Notes under the pieces: model-generated
Databases searched by the model: none
Told to the model about the DNA's origin: nothing
The model's input: only the letters and a program-made list of their open reading frames with translations
Origin: Eucalyptus grandis
Taxonomy: Eukaryota > Streptophyta > Magnoliopsida > Myrtales > Myrtaceae
NCBI RefSeq assembly: GCF_016545825.1
Contig: NC_052620.1
Span: forward strand, 2,294,001 to 2,358,000
Direction of reading: 5' to 3'
Length of the DNA: 64,000 nt
Shown: in pieces, positions 20,874-31,789 of the stretch
Layout of the letters: each line of letters starts with the position of its first letter
Numbering within the stretch: the first letter of the stretch is position 1
Translations under genes and position numbers: made by a program

Positions 20874-21781
20874 TGTGACATCCTGAAATTCGACCCCATT
20901 TCGATAAAGTGAAATGTGCATATCGTCGGCGTGCCTATGGTCCTTTTTCTCTGAGCTGATCACTCACGAGTTAGCTAAGCTATTGGGTGAGGCTGTTAAG
21001 GGATATAACCGCAGTAAAATCCCTAAAAGCTACCTAATTGGTTGGATTGGACTAAAATCGCGTCCGGTCGATTTTAATCATGAAATTTAATTGGTTTTGG
21101 GAATCGAATATTCGGACGTGTCACAATTCATTTTTAGGACCGTCTCATCGTCTATCAATTTATTGCCGAGTCCGAAATTTCAAGAAAGAAATTATCGGAG
21201 GAAAAATCGAAGACCGGAAGAAAATAGAAAGAGAAAAGAAAAATGAGAATAGTAGTATTCTTTTCTTTTCTTTTTCTCTCTCTCCCTTTTCTTTCTTTTT
21301 CTCTCTATCTTCTCTCTCCCTTTCCCTTCCCCTTCGTGCGACTCCCCCACCGCCCACCTTTTCTCTCTTTTTTTGACTAGTCCAAGCTTATCTTCTCTCT
21401 CTCTCTCTCCTCTCTCTTCTTTCTTCCCCCTCACGATAGAACCAGCTTTTCTTCTCCTTCTTTTCTTCGCGTGCGAACCAGGAGCTTGGAGATCGCAGCT
21501 CGCCGAGAACCGCTTGCCGCTCGTCCCGCCGCCGCACCGCTGCCCACGCCCGTGCGCCCGCCGCCGCCCCGCGTCGTCCGTCGCCGCCGCCGCTCCCTCC
21601 CTCCGCGCGATCCAGCCAACCCAGCCCAGCTGTTCGCCCCTGTTCCGCACCGACCAGCCACCGTCCGGCCACCGTCCGGCCACCGCCTAGCCTCGCCGGA
21701 CCTCCCCCGCGACCCCCTCGCCTTCCGCCGGCCTTCCCTCGCCGTTTTGGCCGCCGGATCTGCTCCGACCAGCCAAGGGCA

Positions 21782-21802
21782 GAAACCCACGAAATGGGTT
21801 TC
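21782..21802 (+). other. Perfect hairpin in the GC-rich LTR block
   Basis: An 8-bp stem (GAAACCCA and its complement TGGGTTTC) with a 5-base loop CGAAA. It recurs unchanged in all four LTRs (for example near 29302, 36770 and 44257) although the DNA around it has indels. Confidence 0.6.
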
Positions 21803-22740
21803 CAGCTGGTTCGGGCCCGTTTTGGGCCGTTTCCCGGCCCCGAACCCGAGCGGTGCTTTGGAAGAATCGTTCCTCGCGTCGCCGCCGTCGGATTGATCCG
21901 ATTTGCGCGCGATTTGGTGAGTAATCTCACTAATCTTGGATTAGTTGGCTAATTATGCTTAAGGTTGGTTTAGATTTAATTAATTATGTTTAGGTTGTTA
22001 GATTAGAATAAATTAGCAATTATTAGTCAATTGTGATGCGATTTAAATAAATTGATTGTGTAATTAGCAAGTAGACGTGGTCTACTAATTATTGGAAGTG
22101 CTTCGGGAATTTTCCCGACCCTTAGTGGGCTCCAATTAGGCTTTTCGGGCCTAAGTGGATTTTTTTAGTATTTAAATATTAATTTTCGGAATTAAATTAA
22201 ATAATTATTTATTTCTCGAAAATTCAACTGAGATGGCCCGGGACCGGAATATTGTGCTGATGACCGTGGTGAAGTCCGTTTAGTTAATCGGGCTTTATTT
22301 TGAGCTAAATTGAATTTTTAATATTAATTATTTAATTTTCGAAATTAATAAATAAATTAATTATTTTTCGGAAATTAAGATTTTGATGGCCGATGACCGA
22401 AATCTCGTGCCGATCGTCGTGGCGCAGTCCGTTTATTTATTTGAGCTCTACGTTGTATGGAATTGAATAAATTGTGATATTTTAGGGATTTACCCTAAAT
22501 TGATTGGAATCGATTGAGATTGAATTATCGATTGGCGAATGGCCAAGTATGTTTATTCAGCATTTATAATACTTTGTTGAGTTAATTTAATTATTTGATT
22601 GAGTATTGATTGGTGAATGGCCAAGTATGTTTATTCAGCATTTATAATGCTTTGTTGACTTGATTTAATTATTTGATTGAGAAATCGTTGGGCATTGGTT
22701 GTCGATATTGAAAGTGAATTGGTAACCACTGCAAAGAGGA

Positions 22741-23291
22741 CACGTGGCTCGGTGAATTGGAATGTCACCTGGAAAATGCACGTGAGTTCAGTGGTTGAAT
22801 ATGTCACCTTGGCGAAAAGGTCGCCTGAGAGAATGCACGTGGCTCGGAGACTCGGTATGTCGTCCTGGAGAATGCACGTGGCTCGGTGACAGGATTTGGC
22901 ATCTAAAAGGACACGTGGTCTCGGCGAATTGATGCATCGCTTTGGTGAGATGCACCTTAGAGAATGCACGTGGGTCCAGCATTCCGGAATGGCATCTAAA
23001 AGGGCACGTGGTCTCGGCGACTTGATGCATCGCTTTGGTGAAATGCACCTGAGAGAATGCACGTGGGCCCGGGCATCTAAAAGGGCACGTGGTCTCGGCG
23101 ACTTGATGCATCGCTTTGGTGAAATGCACCTGAGAGAATGCACGTGGGCCTGGGCATCTAAAAGGGCACGTGGGCTCGGTGACTTGATGCATCACTTTGG
23201 CGAAAAGGTCGCCTGAGAGAATGCACGTGGGCCCAAGGTTCGAGGCACGTGGACTCGGAGACTTGGAATGTCGTCCTAGAGAATGCACGTG
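22741..23291 (+). promoter_or_regulatory. G-box (CACGTG) minisatellite, LTR1
   Basis: Fourteen CACGTG hexamers in 551 bp, in imperfect units of about 79 bp that alternate AGAATGCACGTGG and AAAGGGCACGTGG with a GATGCATCGCTTTGG spacer. CACGTG is the core binding site of plant bHLH and bZIP regulators, so this may be a regulatory block, but binding is not shown. Frames through it on both strands are repeat artefacts. Confidence 0.85.
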
Positions 23292-24057
23292 GCCTCGCTT
23301 TTAGATACTCCTCTGTGGAGAGTGATTTGTTTGACATGTAATCGACTAGGTCGATGCTTTGATTTGATGTGAATTGATTGACTGAATGGGAATGACCGTG
23401 AGTGGTCTTGTTGGAATATAATCGACCAGGTCGATTTGATCGATGCTTCGATCAGTGATATGATTGCTTGAGTGCCTATTATGAATTGTACTGACTTGCA
23501 GGTGGGATCTGAGACCAAGGTAAGTCCTCTGCCCTGTGCGTGTTTAGGCAGTCTTTAGTATAATAGTTTACTAATCGGGCTTAGTGGGGTAGAACTCGCT
23601 GAGACGTAGTCTCATCCCAGTTTGGGGAAAACCATTTCAGGACCCCGCTGAAGAGCTGAGAAGGAGGAATCTGAGAAGGAGAACTCGGAGGTGAAACTTA
23701 AGGAGAAAGATTTTTGGGAGAAGAAGATAATCCCGAGAAGGGCCTTGAGTACGGCCCGAATGGCTAAGAGTTTATCTTATTTTGAGATCTCCTTTCTGAT
23801 GTGATTAAAGTTTAGAGTAAAAAGTTGTAGAGTGCTTTTGTGTTTTGTATAAAAGTTTGGTTATAAATTTCAATATGAAAAATATGGCCCTGCTTTTCTA
23901 TCCCATCGTTTTATTGTCTGGGGATTTTAACTGCTTCCGCATGCGCTTAATAAATGAAAGGGTCGGCGATACTAGTCCTGGGATATCGCATTATAAAATC
24001 GACCAAAGAAAAGGATGGGCACGTGCCCGAGGATCGGGGCGTGACATCCAGTTTAAG

Positions 24058-24069
24058 TGGTATCAGAGC
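24058..24069 (+). other. Primer-binding site, internal region 1
   Basis: TGGTATCAGAGC, 11 bases after the LTR1 end. Matches plant initiator tRNA-Met. Confidence 0.85.
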
Positions 24070-24287
24070 GAGGTTGAAGATTGGAGTGATAAGGAGCGTT
24101 GACCATGGGATAGTTAGTAGGAAAGGCCTTTAAATTCATGCTGGTGCATGTCCGTGTTAGCTGAGTGCTAAAATTGTTTGTTGTGTGTGGATCGCTCATC
24201 TTCTAATCCAGTGGATTTGGAAGACGGGTTGCAGTGTAAGACTGAACCATGAGCGAGTAGGAGCTGAGAACTCCTAGTGAGAGGACA

Positions 24288-27200
24288 ATGTCCTCTGTGA
24301 CTCGGGATGATGCACTGACAAAGGTCAGTACCCGAGGTGGTTGTGGCAGAGTGTTGGCTCTGGCCAGCTCGAGTGTAAGAGTACCACCGCAAGTTGGTAC
24401 TAGTGTAGCAGCGTCGAATGATCCTAAGTTCGATAGGATCGTTCTGATGCTAGTGTTCCTTGGGAACTGGATGAGCCAGCAAGCTCAGGATCAAGTTGCC
24501 GTTGTTGTCGCCTTGCATGCTGAGATCCAGAGTGGAGATGTGATCCAGGAGCAAGTCATTGCATTCGAGCTGAGGTATAGATCCAGTTCAGGCAGAAATG
24601 GAAATCGGTCAGGGAAAAGACCGAGGTCGAGAGAAAAGCATTCTATTCCACTCACGAGGAAGGATGGAGTAGTCAAGTCGGCACCGAGTCCAATAGATCA
24701 GGTTGTTTTCGGACATGATGATGGAGATCGGCATTATGTCCTTCCTAGGACGCGAATTTGTTTGGAGTATATCCAACAGGGATATCTGGTCAGGAGTGGT
24801 ACTAGCAGAATGATGGGGCAACCAGAAGAGTGCATGCTTTCGCCTAATAGAAGATAGAAGATGCACCAGAAAAGTGTCAGAATTGTAGAAGGAAATATTG
24901 ATCAATCCAGTGTCTGAGTATGACGAGAACCTGTTGTGATGATGACTAGCATGGCCATCAGGTGAAGGATTGTCAGTGGAAGTCCAAGGTAGCATAGGCA
25001 TCGCTACTGCGGCAGAACGCCACTAGGATGGCGAAAGGAATGAGAGTATAATCGATCTTGCACCGATTAGAGAAAGAATGTATTGGAGGTGATTTTATCA
25101 GAGTATCGTAGCAGAGTTTTGTGCTGAGTTGGTAGAACTTAAATTGTTGAAGTAAAAGTGAAAGCGAAGGGAATTGCTAGCAATAGTTGTGCTTGACTAG
25201 TTGCTAAGGTGTGAGTTTGACGCTACATGAATAGTGTGAGTTCATAGAGCATCTGGTGATAAGGAATCATATGGTTATGGAATAATCCAGTTTAGTCTAT
25301 TAGTTGCGAAAATGTCGAGATTATTAAGAGTCGAAAAGAATCTTCAATTTCATTAATCTCGTTGGCTAAAGACAATCCGTTTGTTAGACGGAAGTTGCCA
25401 AGATTGATTTGACAGCTGTAGTGGATGTGTCAGTTGAGAAATAGAATGAGAAGAAGGTGGCCGTGATACAGAAAATTTCTAAGATGGTTCCAAAGGAATT
25501 GCTTGAGTTACCGCTTTAAAAGAGATTGAAATTGCAATTGAGATAGCACCAGGATAGAGCCACTCTCAAGGCTTCTTACCAGCTGTTGTTGTCTGAAGTG
25601 GTAGAATTGAAGATGCAGATGTGAAGATTGATGAATGAGGAATTCGTGTATATCGGTGCATCACTTTTGGGAAACATCAGTTTTGTTTGTGAGAAGAAGA
25701 AAGATAGTTTATTGCGAGTGTGCATCAACTATTGTCAACTCAATTAGGTGAAGATGAAGGACAAGTGTTCTTTGCCAAAGATCCATGAATGGTGTGACTA
25801 GTTATAAAGAGTATCGATGTTTTAAAGGTCGACTTGAGATCATGAAGTCGTCGATTCTAAACCAGGAAGGAGGTTGTACGAAAGACAACTGTTCGTACTT
25901 GATATGGTCTTTACAAGAGTATTGTAAGATCGTTTGGCTTGGTGAACACTCTAGTTCCTGTCATGGATTTGACAAATAGAACGTTCAAGGAATATCTGGA
26001 CCAATTTGTGATCGTGTTCATTGATGACATCTTAGCCTATTCGAGAAGTGATAAAGAGCATGAGAATCATCTGAGATTAGTGCTTCAGATCTTAAGAGCT
26101 CATCAGCTGTATGCTAAGTTTAGCAAATGCGAGTTTTGATTTGCTCGTGTTGTGTTCTTAGGTCATGTGATTTCCGGAGAAGGAATCTCCGTCGACCTGA
26201 GCAAGATAGAAATCGTGATCAAGTGGCCGAGACCGACATCGGTGAAATCAAAAGTTTTCTGGGGTTAGCAGGTTATTACAGACAGTTTGTGGAAGGGTTC
26301 TCATCGATAGCGTCGCCTCTGACAAAGCTCCTGAAGAAAGAAGAGAAATTTGTATGGTCAGACAAGTGCGAGCGTAGTTTCCAAGAGCTAAAGGAAAAGC
26401 TGAATACCGCACCTATGCTGACGATTCTATTTGGTTTTAGAGGATTCGAGATCTATAGTGATGCGTTATTCAAGGAATTGGGTTGCGTGCTGATGCAACG
26501 TGGCAGAATTGTTGCATACGCTTCTCGGCAGTTGAAATCTCATGAATTAAATTATTCGATGTATGACTTAGAACTCGTAGCCATCATATTTGCGTTGAAG
26601 ATTTAGAGGCACTACTTATGCGGAGAAAAGTTTAAGATCTTCACAGACCATCAGAGTCTCAAGTATTTGTTCTCTCAAAAGGAGTCATGAGACAGCGCCG
26701 ATTGATGGAATTGTTGAAAGACTACGACTGAGATATTCTATATCACCTGGGAAAGGCGAATAAGGTCGCTGATGCATTGAGTAGGAAGTCTTCAATAGCG
26801 CAAATCTTGGTTAAAGAGTGGAACTTGATCGAGAGAGCTCGGGATTCGAATTCAAATTCGAGGTAGGCCACCTCTCAAGTCTTATGGCCACCCTCAGAAT
26901 TGAGCCGGATGTCCAAGTTAGAATCAAGCAGCTTCAACCGACAGATCCAGACGTACAAAGAATTCTTCAAGAGGATACCGATAAAAGAAATGATGATTTT
27001 CAAGTTTCTAATGATGGGGTACTCGAGGCTTCCAAGGATGTTTGGTTGTACCTGACGATGTAGAGCTTAGAGAAGAAATTTTATCTAAGCACATCGTAGC
27101 AATTATAGCGTTCATCCCGGAAGTACTAAAATGTATCGAATTTGCGTCAACACTACCGGTGGTCAGTATGAAGGCCGACATCGCCAAGCATGTGGCCAAG

Positions 27201-28343
27201 TGTTTGACTTGTCGCAAGTAAAAGCCCAAATTGCAAGCCGGGAGGACTTCTGCAACCTCTCGCGATCCCAGAGTGGAAATGGGAACATATTACGATGAAC
27301 TTCGTGACTGGACTACCAAGGAGTCAGAAGGGGAATGATTCGATTTGGGTAGTAGTCGACAGGCTGACAAAGTCGGCTCACTTCATTGTAGTTCGAAAGG
27401 ACCTGAGTCTGGATAGACACGCATACTTGTATGTGCGTCAGGTGGTTCGTATGCATGGATTGTCGGTTATGACAACGTTTGATAGAGACCCGAGGTTTAC
27501 TGCTGCTTTTTGGAAGAGCTTGCAGAGTGCTTTAGGTACAAAGCTTCAAGTACAAGACGGTATCATCCTCAGACGGATGGCCAGTTTGAAAGGACAATTC
27601 ATACTCTTGAAGGCATGATGAGAGCGTGTGTAATAGACTTCAAAGGAAGTTTGGAGGATTAGTTTCATCCGGTGGAATTCGCCTGCAACAACAGTTATCA
27701 GCAGAGCATCAAGATGGCTCCATTTGAAGCATTGTATGGCAGAGCATGCAGAACTCCAGTGTGTTGGGATGAAGTCGGAGAAAGGAAGATAACAGGCCCA
27801 GAGTTGATTTAGCACTCAGTAGATGCCGTGGCAGTAATTAGAGGTAGATCAAAGACAGTGCAGAGGAGGCAGAAAAGTTATGCAGATAAGTGTTGAAGGT
27901 CTTTGGAGTTCCAAGTTGGTGATCACGTTTTTCTGAAAGTGTCACCAATGAGAGGAACTTTGCGCTTTGGTAAGAAAGGTAAACTGAGTCCGAGGTACGT
28001 AGGTTCGTTTGAGATTCTTGAAAGAATCGGAAACCTAGCGTATCGTCTTGCGTTGCCGCCAAGATTGGCGCAAGTGCATGACGTCTTTCACGTGTCGAGG
28101 TTAAGGAAGTGCGAGCTCGACCCGACCCACGTGCTCAATTTCGAGGAATTGGACGTGGATGACCGTGTGTCATACGTGGAAAGCCCGGCTCAGATTGTCG
28201 ATCGCAAAGAGCAAGTTCTGCGTAAAAAGACCATTCCGTTGGTCAAAGTGGTCTGGCAACACCACAGTATTGAAGGAGCGACTTGGGAAACCGAAGAGTC
28301 GATGAGACAATTATACCCCCGCCTTTTTGAGCAAAGTGTGTAA
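24288..28343 (+). pseudogene. Ty3 gag-pol remnant, internal region 1
   Basis: A gag-like frame (24288-24857) with FLGNWMSQQAQDQ is followed by a broken zinc knuckle (GHQVKDC at about 24955). The RT N-terminal half (about 25480-25980) is recognisable but riddled with stops. RT is readable at 25939-26139 with the catalytic FIDD at 26017-26028. RT end and RNase H run 26160-26606 ([21 protein letters not shown], then [14 protein letters not shown]). Integrase zinc-finger and core parts lie at 26818-27618 (ATTGLPR-type FVTGLPRSQKGNDSIW at about 27298) with frameshifts. A stop at the codon before FHPVEFA (about 27660) is shared with the other copies. Confidence 0.9.
27903..28343 (+). pseudogene. 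Integrase C-terminus and chromodomain-like tail, region 1
   Basis: An open run of 146 codons, the best-kept piece of this copy. It starts FQVGDHVFLKVSPMRGTLRF and holds the GPF/GSFEILERIG and VFHVSRLRKC motifs of the integrase end. From about 28188 comes a chromodomain-like part with PLVKVVWQHH and ATWETEESMRQLYP. This tail defines chromoviruses and is thought to guide integration into heterochromatin. It is cut off from the rest of pol by upstream breaks. Confidence 0.85.
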
Positions 28344-28373
28344 GGGTTTAAATTTCGAGGACGAAATTTTTAT

Positions 28374-28387
28374 AAGAGGGGAAGAGT
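28374..28387 (+). other. Polypurine tract before LTR2
   Basis: AAGAGGGGAAGAGT lies immediately before LTR2. Equivalents precede LTR3 (about 35843-35855, one G shorter) and LTR4 (about 43342-43355). Confidence 0.75.
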
Positions 28388-31300
28388 TGTGACATCCTGA
28401 AATTCGACCCCATTTCGATAAAGTGAAATGTGCATATCGTCGGCGTGCCTATGGTCCTTTTTCTCTGAGCTGATCACTCACGAGTTAGCTAACCTATTGG
28501 GTGAAGCCGTTAAGGGATATAACCGCAGTAAAATCCCTAAAAGCTACCTAATTGGTTGGATTGGACTAAAATCACGTCCGGTCGATTTTAATCATGAAAT
28601 TTAATTGGTTTTGGGAATCGAATATTCGGACGTGTCACAATTCATTTTTAGGACCGTCTCATCGTCTATCAATTTATTGCCGAGTCCGAAATTTCAAGAA
28701 AGAAATTATCGGAAGAAAAATCGAAGACCGGAAGAAAATAGAAAGAGAAAGAGAAAAAAAGTGAGAATAGTAGTATTCTTTTTTTTTTTTCTCTCTCTCT
28801 TTTCTTTCTTTTTTCTCTCTCTTCTCTCTCCCCCCCTTTTCCCTTCCCCTTCGTGCGACTCCCCCACCGCCCACCTTTTCTCTCTTTCCTTTGACTAGTC
28901 CAAGCTTATCTTCTCTTTTCTCTCTCTTCTCTCTCTTCTCTCTTCTTCCCCCTCACGATAGAACCAGCTTTTCTTCTCCTTCTTTTCTTCGCGTGCGAAC
29001 CAGGAGCTTGGAGATCGCAGCTCGCCGAGAACCGCGCCGCCCGCCCGCCACCGCACCGCTGCCCCGTGCGCCCGCACGCGCCCGCCCGTCCCGCCGTCCG
29101 TCGCTCGCGCCGCTCCTCCTCCGCGCGATCCAGCCAACCCAGCTTGCTGTTCGCCCTTTCCACCCGACCAGCCACCGTCCGCCACCGTCCGGCCACCGCC
29201 CAGCCTCCACCGGACCTCCCCGCGACCCCCCCCCTCGCCGCCGGCCTTCCCCGCCCTCGCCGTTTTGGCCGCCGGATCTGCTCCGACCAGCCAAGGGCAG
29301 AAACCCACGAAATGGGTTTCCAGCTGGTTCGGGCCGTTTTGGGCCGTTTCCGCCCCGAACCCGAGCGGTGCTTTGGAAGAATCGTTCCTCGCGTCGCCGC
29401 CGTCGGATTGATCCGATTTGCGCGCGATTTGGTGAGTAATCTCACTAATCTTGGATTAGTTGGCTAATTATGCTTAAGGTTGGTTTAGATTTAATTAATT
29501 ATGTTTAGGTTGTTAGATTAGAATAAATTAGCAATTATTAGTCAATTGTGATGCGATTTAAATAAATTGATTGTGTAATTAGCAAGTAGACGTGGTCTAC
29601 TAATTATTGGAAGTGCCTCGGGAATTTTCCCGACCCTTAGTGGGCTCCAATTAGGCTTTTCGGGCCTAAGTGGATTTTTTTAGTATTTAAATATTAATTT
29701 TCGGAATTAAATTAAATAATTATTTATTTTCCGGAAATTCAACTGAGATGGCTCGGGACCGGAATATTGTGCTGATGACCGTGGTGAAGTCCGTTTAGTT
29801 AATCGGGCTTTATTTTGAGCTAAATTGAATTTTTAATATTAATTATTTAATTTTCGAAATTAATAAATAAATTAATTATTTTTCGGAAATTAAGATTTTG
29901 ATGGCCGATGACCGAAATCTCGTGCCGATTGTCGTGGCGCAGTCCGTTTATTTATTTGAGCTCTACGTTGTATGGAATTGAATAAATTGTGATATTTTAG
30001 GGATTTACCCTAAATTGATTGGAATCGATTGAGATTGAATTATCGATTGGCGAATGGCCAAGTATGTTTATTCAGCATTTATAATGCTTTGTTGAGTTAA
30101 TTTAATTATTTGATTGAGTATTGATTGGTGAATGGCCAAGTATGTTTATTCAGCATTTATAATGCTTTGTTGATTGATTTAATTATTTGATTGAGAAATC
30201 GTTGGGCATTGGTTGTCGATATTGAAAGTGAATTGGTAACCACTGCAAAGAGGACACGTGGCTCGGTGAATTGGAATGTCACCTGGAAAATGCACGTGAG
30301 TTCAGTGGTTGAATATGTCACCTTGGCGAAAGGTCGCCCGAGAGAATGCACGTGGCTCGGAGACTCGGTATGTCGTCCCGGAGAATGCACGTGGCTCGGT
30401 GACAGGATTTGGCATCTAAAAGGACACGTGGTCTCGGCGAATTGATGCATCGCTTTGGTGAGATGCACCTTAGAGAATGCACGTGGGTCCAGCATTCCGG
30501 AATGGCATCTAAAAGGGCACGTGGTCTCGCGACTTGATGCATCGCTTTGGTGAAATGCACCTAGAGAATGCACGTGGGCCCGGGCATCTAAAAGGGCACG
30601 TGGTCTCGGCGACTTGATGCATCGCTTTGGTGAAATGCACCGAGAGAATGCACTTCTAAAAGGGCACGGGGCTCGGTGACGATGCATCACTTTGGCGAAA
30701 GGTCGCCCGAGAGAATGCACGTGGGCCCAAGGTTCGAGGCACGTGGACTCGGAGACTTGGAATGTCGTCCTAGAGAATGCACGTGGCCTCGCTTTTAGAT
30801 ACTCCTCTGTGGAGAGTGATTTGTTTGGCATGTAATCGACTAGGTCGATGCTTTGATTTGATGTGAATTGATTGACTGAATGGGAATGACCGTGAGTGGT
30901 CTTGTTGGCATATAATCGACTAGGTCGATTTGATCGATGCTTCGATTAGTGATATGATTGCTTGAGTGCCTATTATGAATTGTACTGACTTGCAAGTGGG
31001 ATCTGGGACCAAGGTAAGTCCTCTGCCCTATGCATGTTTAGGCAGCCTGTAGTATAATAGTTTACTAATCGGGCTTAGTGGGGTAGAACTCGCTGAGACG
31101 TAGTCTCATCCCAGTTTGGGGAAAACCATTTCAGACCCCGCTGAAGAGCTGAGAAGGAGGAATCCGAGAAGGAGAACTCGGAGGTGAAACTTAAGGAGAA
31201 AGATTTTTGGGAGAAGAAGATAATCCCGAGAGGGCCTTGAGTACGGCCCGAATGGCTAAGAGTTTATCTTATTTTGAGATCTCCTTTTGATGTGAATAAA

Positions 31301-31529
31301 GTTTAGAAAAAAGTGTAGAGTTTATGGTTTTGTATAAAAGTTTGGTTATAAATTTCAATATGAAAAATATGGCCCCGCTTTTCTATCCCATCGTTTTATT
31401 GTCTCGGGATTTTAACTGCTTCCGCATGTGCTTAATAAATGAAAGGGTCGGCGATACTTGTCCTGGGATATCGCATTATAAAATCGACCAAAGAAAGGAT
31501 GGGCACGTGCCCGAGGATCGGGCGTGACA
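28388..31529 (+). repeat. Ty3 array LTR2
   Basis: 3142 bp, same block order as LTR1, donor GT at 29432-29433. In its left part it shares diagnostic variants with LTR1 (GAAGACCGGAAG). It has many short indels at CAG/CTG sites in the minisatellite, which lost two CACGTG motifs. Confidence 0.95.
30255..30785 (+). promoter_or_regulatory. G-box minisatellite, LTR2
   Basis: Twelve CACGTG motifs in 531 bp. Two positions that are CACGTG in the other LTRs are broken here (GCACTTC near 30650 and GCACGGG near 30664). Confidence 0.8.
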
Positions 31530-31540
31530 TCCAGTTTAAG

Positions 31541-31551
31541 TGGTATCGAGC
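31541..31551 (+). other. Damaged primer-binding site, internal region 2
   Basis: TGGTATCGAGC, one base short of TGGTATCAGAGC: the A of CAG is missing. The same CAG-to-CG change recurs across the array. Confidence 0.8.
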
Positions 31552-31789
31552 GAGGTTGAAGATTGGAGTGATAAGGAGCGTTGACCATGGGATAGTTAGT
31601 AGGAAAGGCCTTTAAATTCATGCTGGTGCATGTCTGTGTTAGCTGAGTGCTAAAATTGTTTGTTGTGTGTGGATCGCTCATCTTCTAATCCAGTGTGGAT
31701 TTGGAAGACGGGTTGCAGTGTAAGACTGAACCATGAGCGAGTAGGAGCTGAGAACTCCTAGTGAGAGGACAATGTCCTCTGTGACTCGG

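Larger units (their letters stand above)
20874..24046 (+). repeat. Ty3 array LTR1
   Basis: 3173 bp. In order: TGTGACATCC start; CT-rich tract (about 21275-21430); GC-rich block (about 21440-21915); splice donor G/GTGAGTAA (GT at 21917-21918); AT-rich block containing a 75-78-bp direct duplication (about 22543-22680); G-box minisatellite; acceptor-like TTGCAG ending 23501; second donor AAG/GTAAGT at 23520; and CGTGACA end. A TATA-like TGTATAAAAG lies at about 23848. Confidence 0.95.

Noticed and set aside
22631..23288. Minus- and plus-strand frames over the LTR minisatellites (also 30157-30831, 37617-38285, 45140-45629)
   Set aside because: They simply read the tandem repeat in whichever frame is open on each strand. 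No independent coding evidence.
24058..24069. TGGTATCAGAGC as part of a tRNA gene
   Set aside because: It is only the primer-binding site; no cloverleaf-forming sequence surrounds it. No tRNA or rRNA gene was seen in the window.
28344..28387. An envelope-like gene after pol in the Ty3 elements
   Set aside because: Fewer than 50 bases separate the chromodomain-like end from the polypurine tract and LTR, so there is no room for one.
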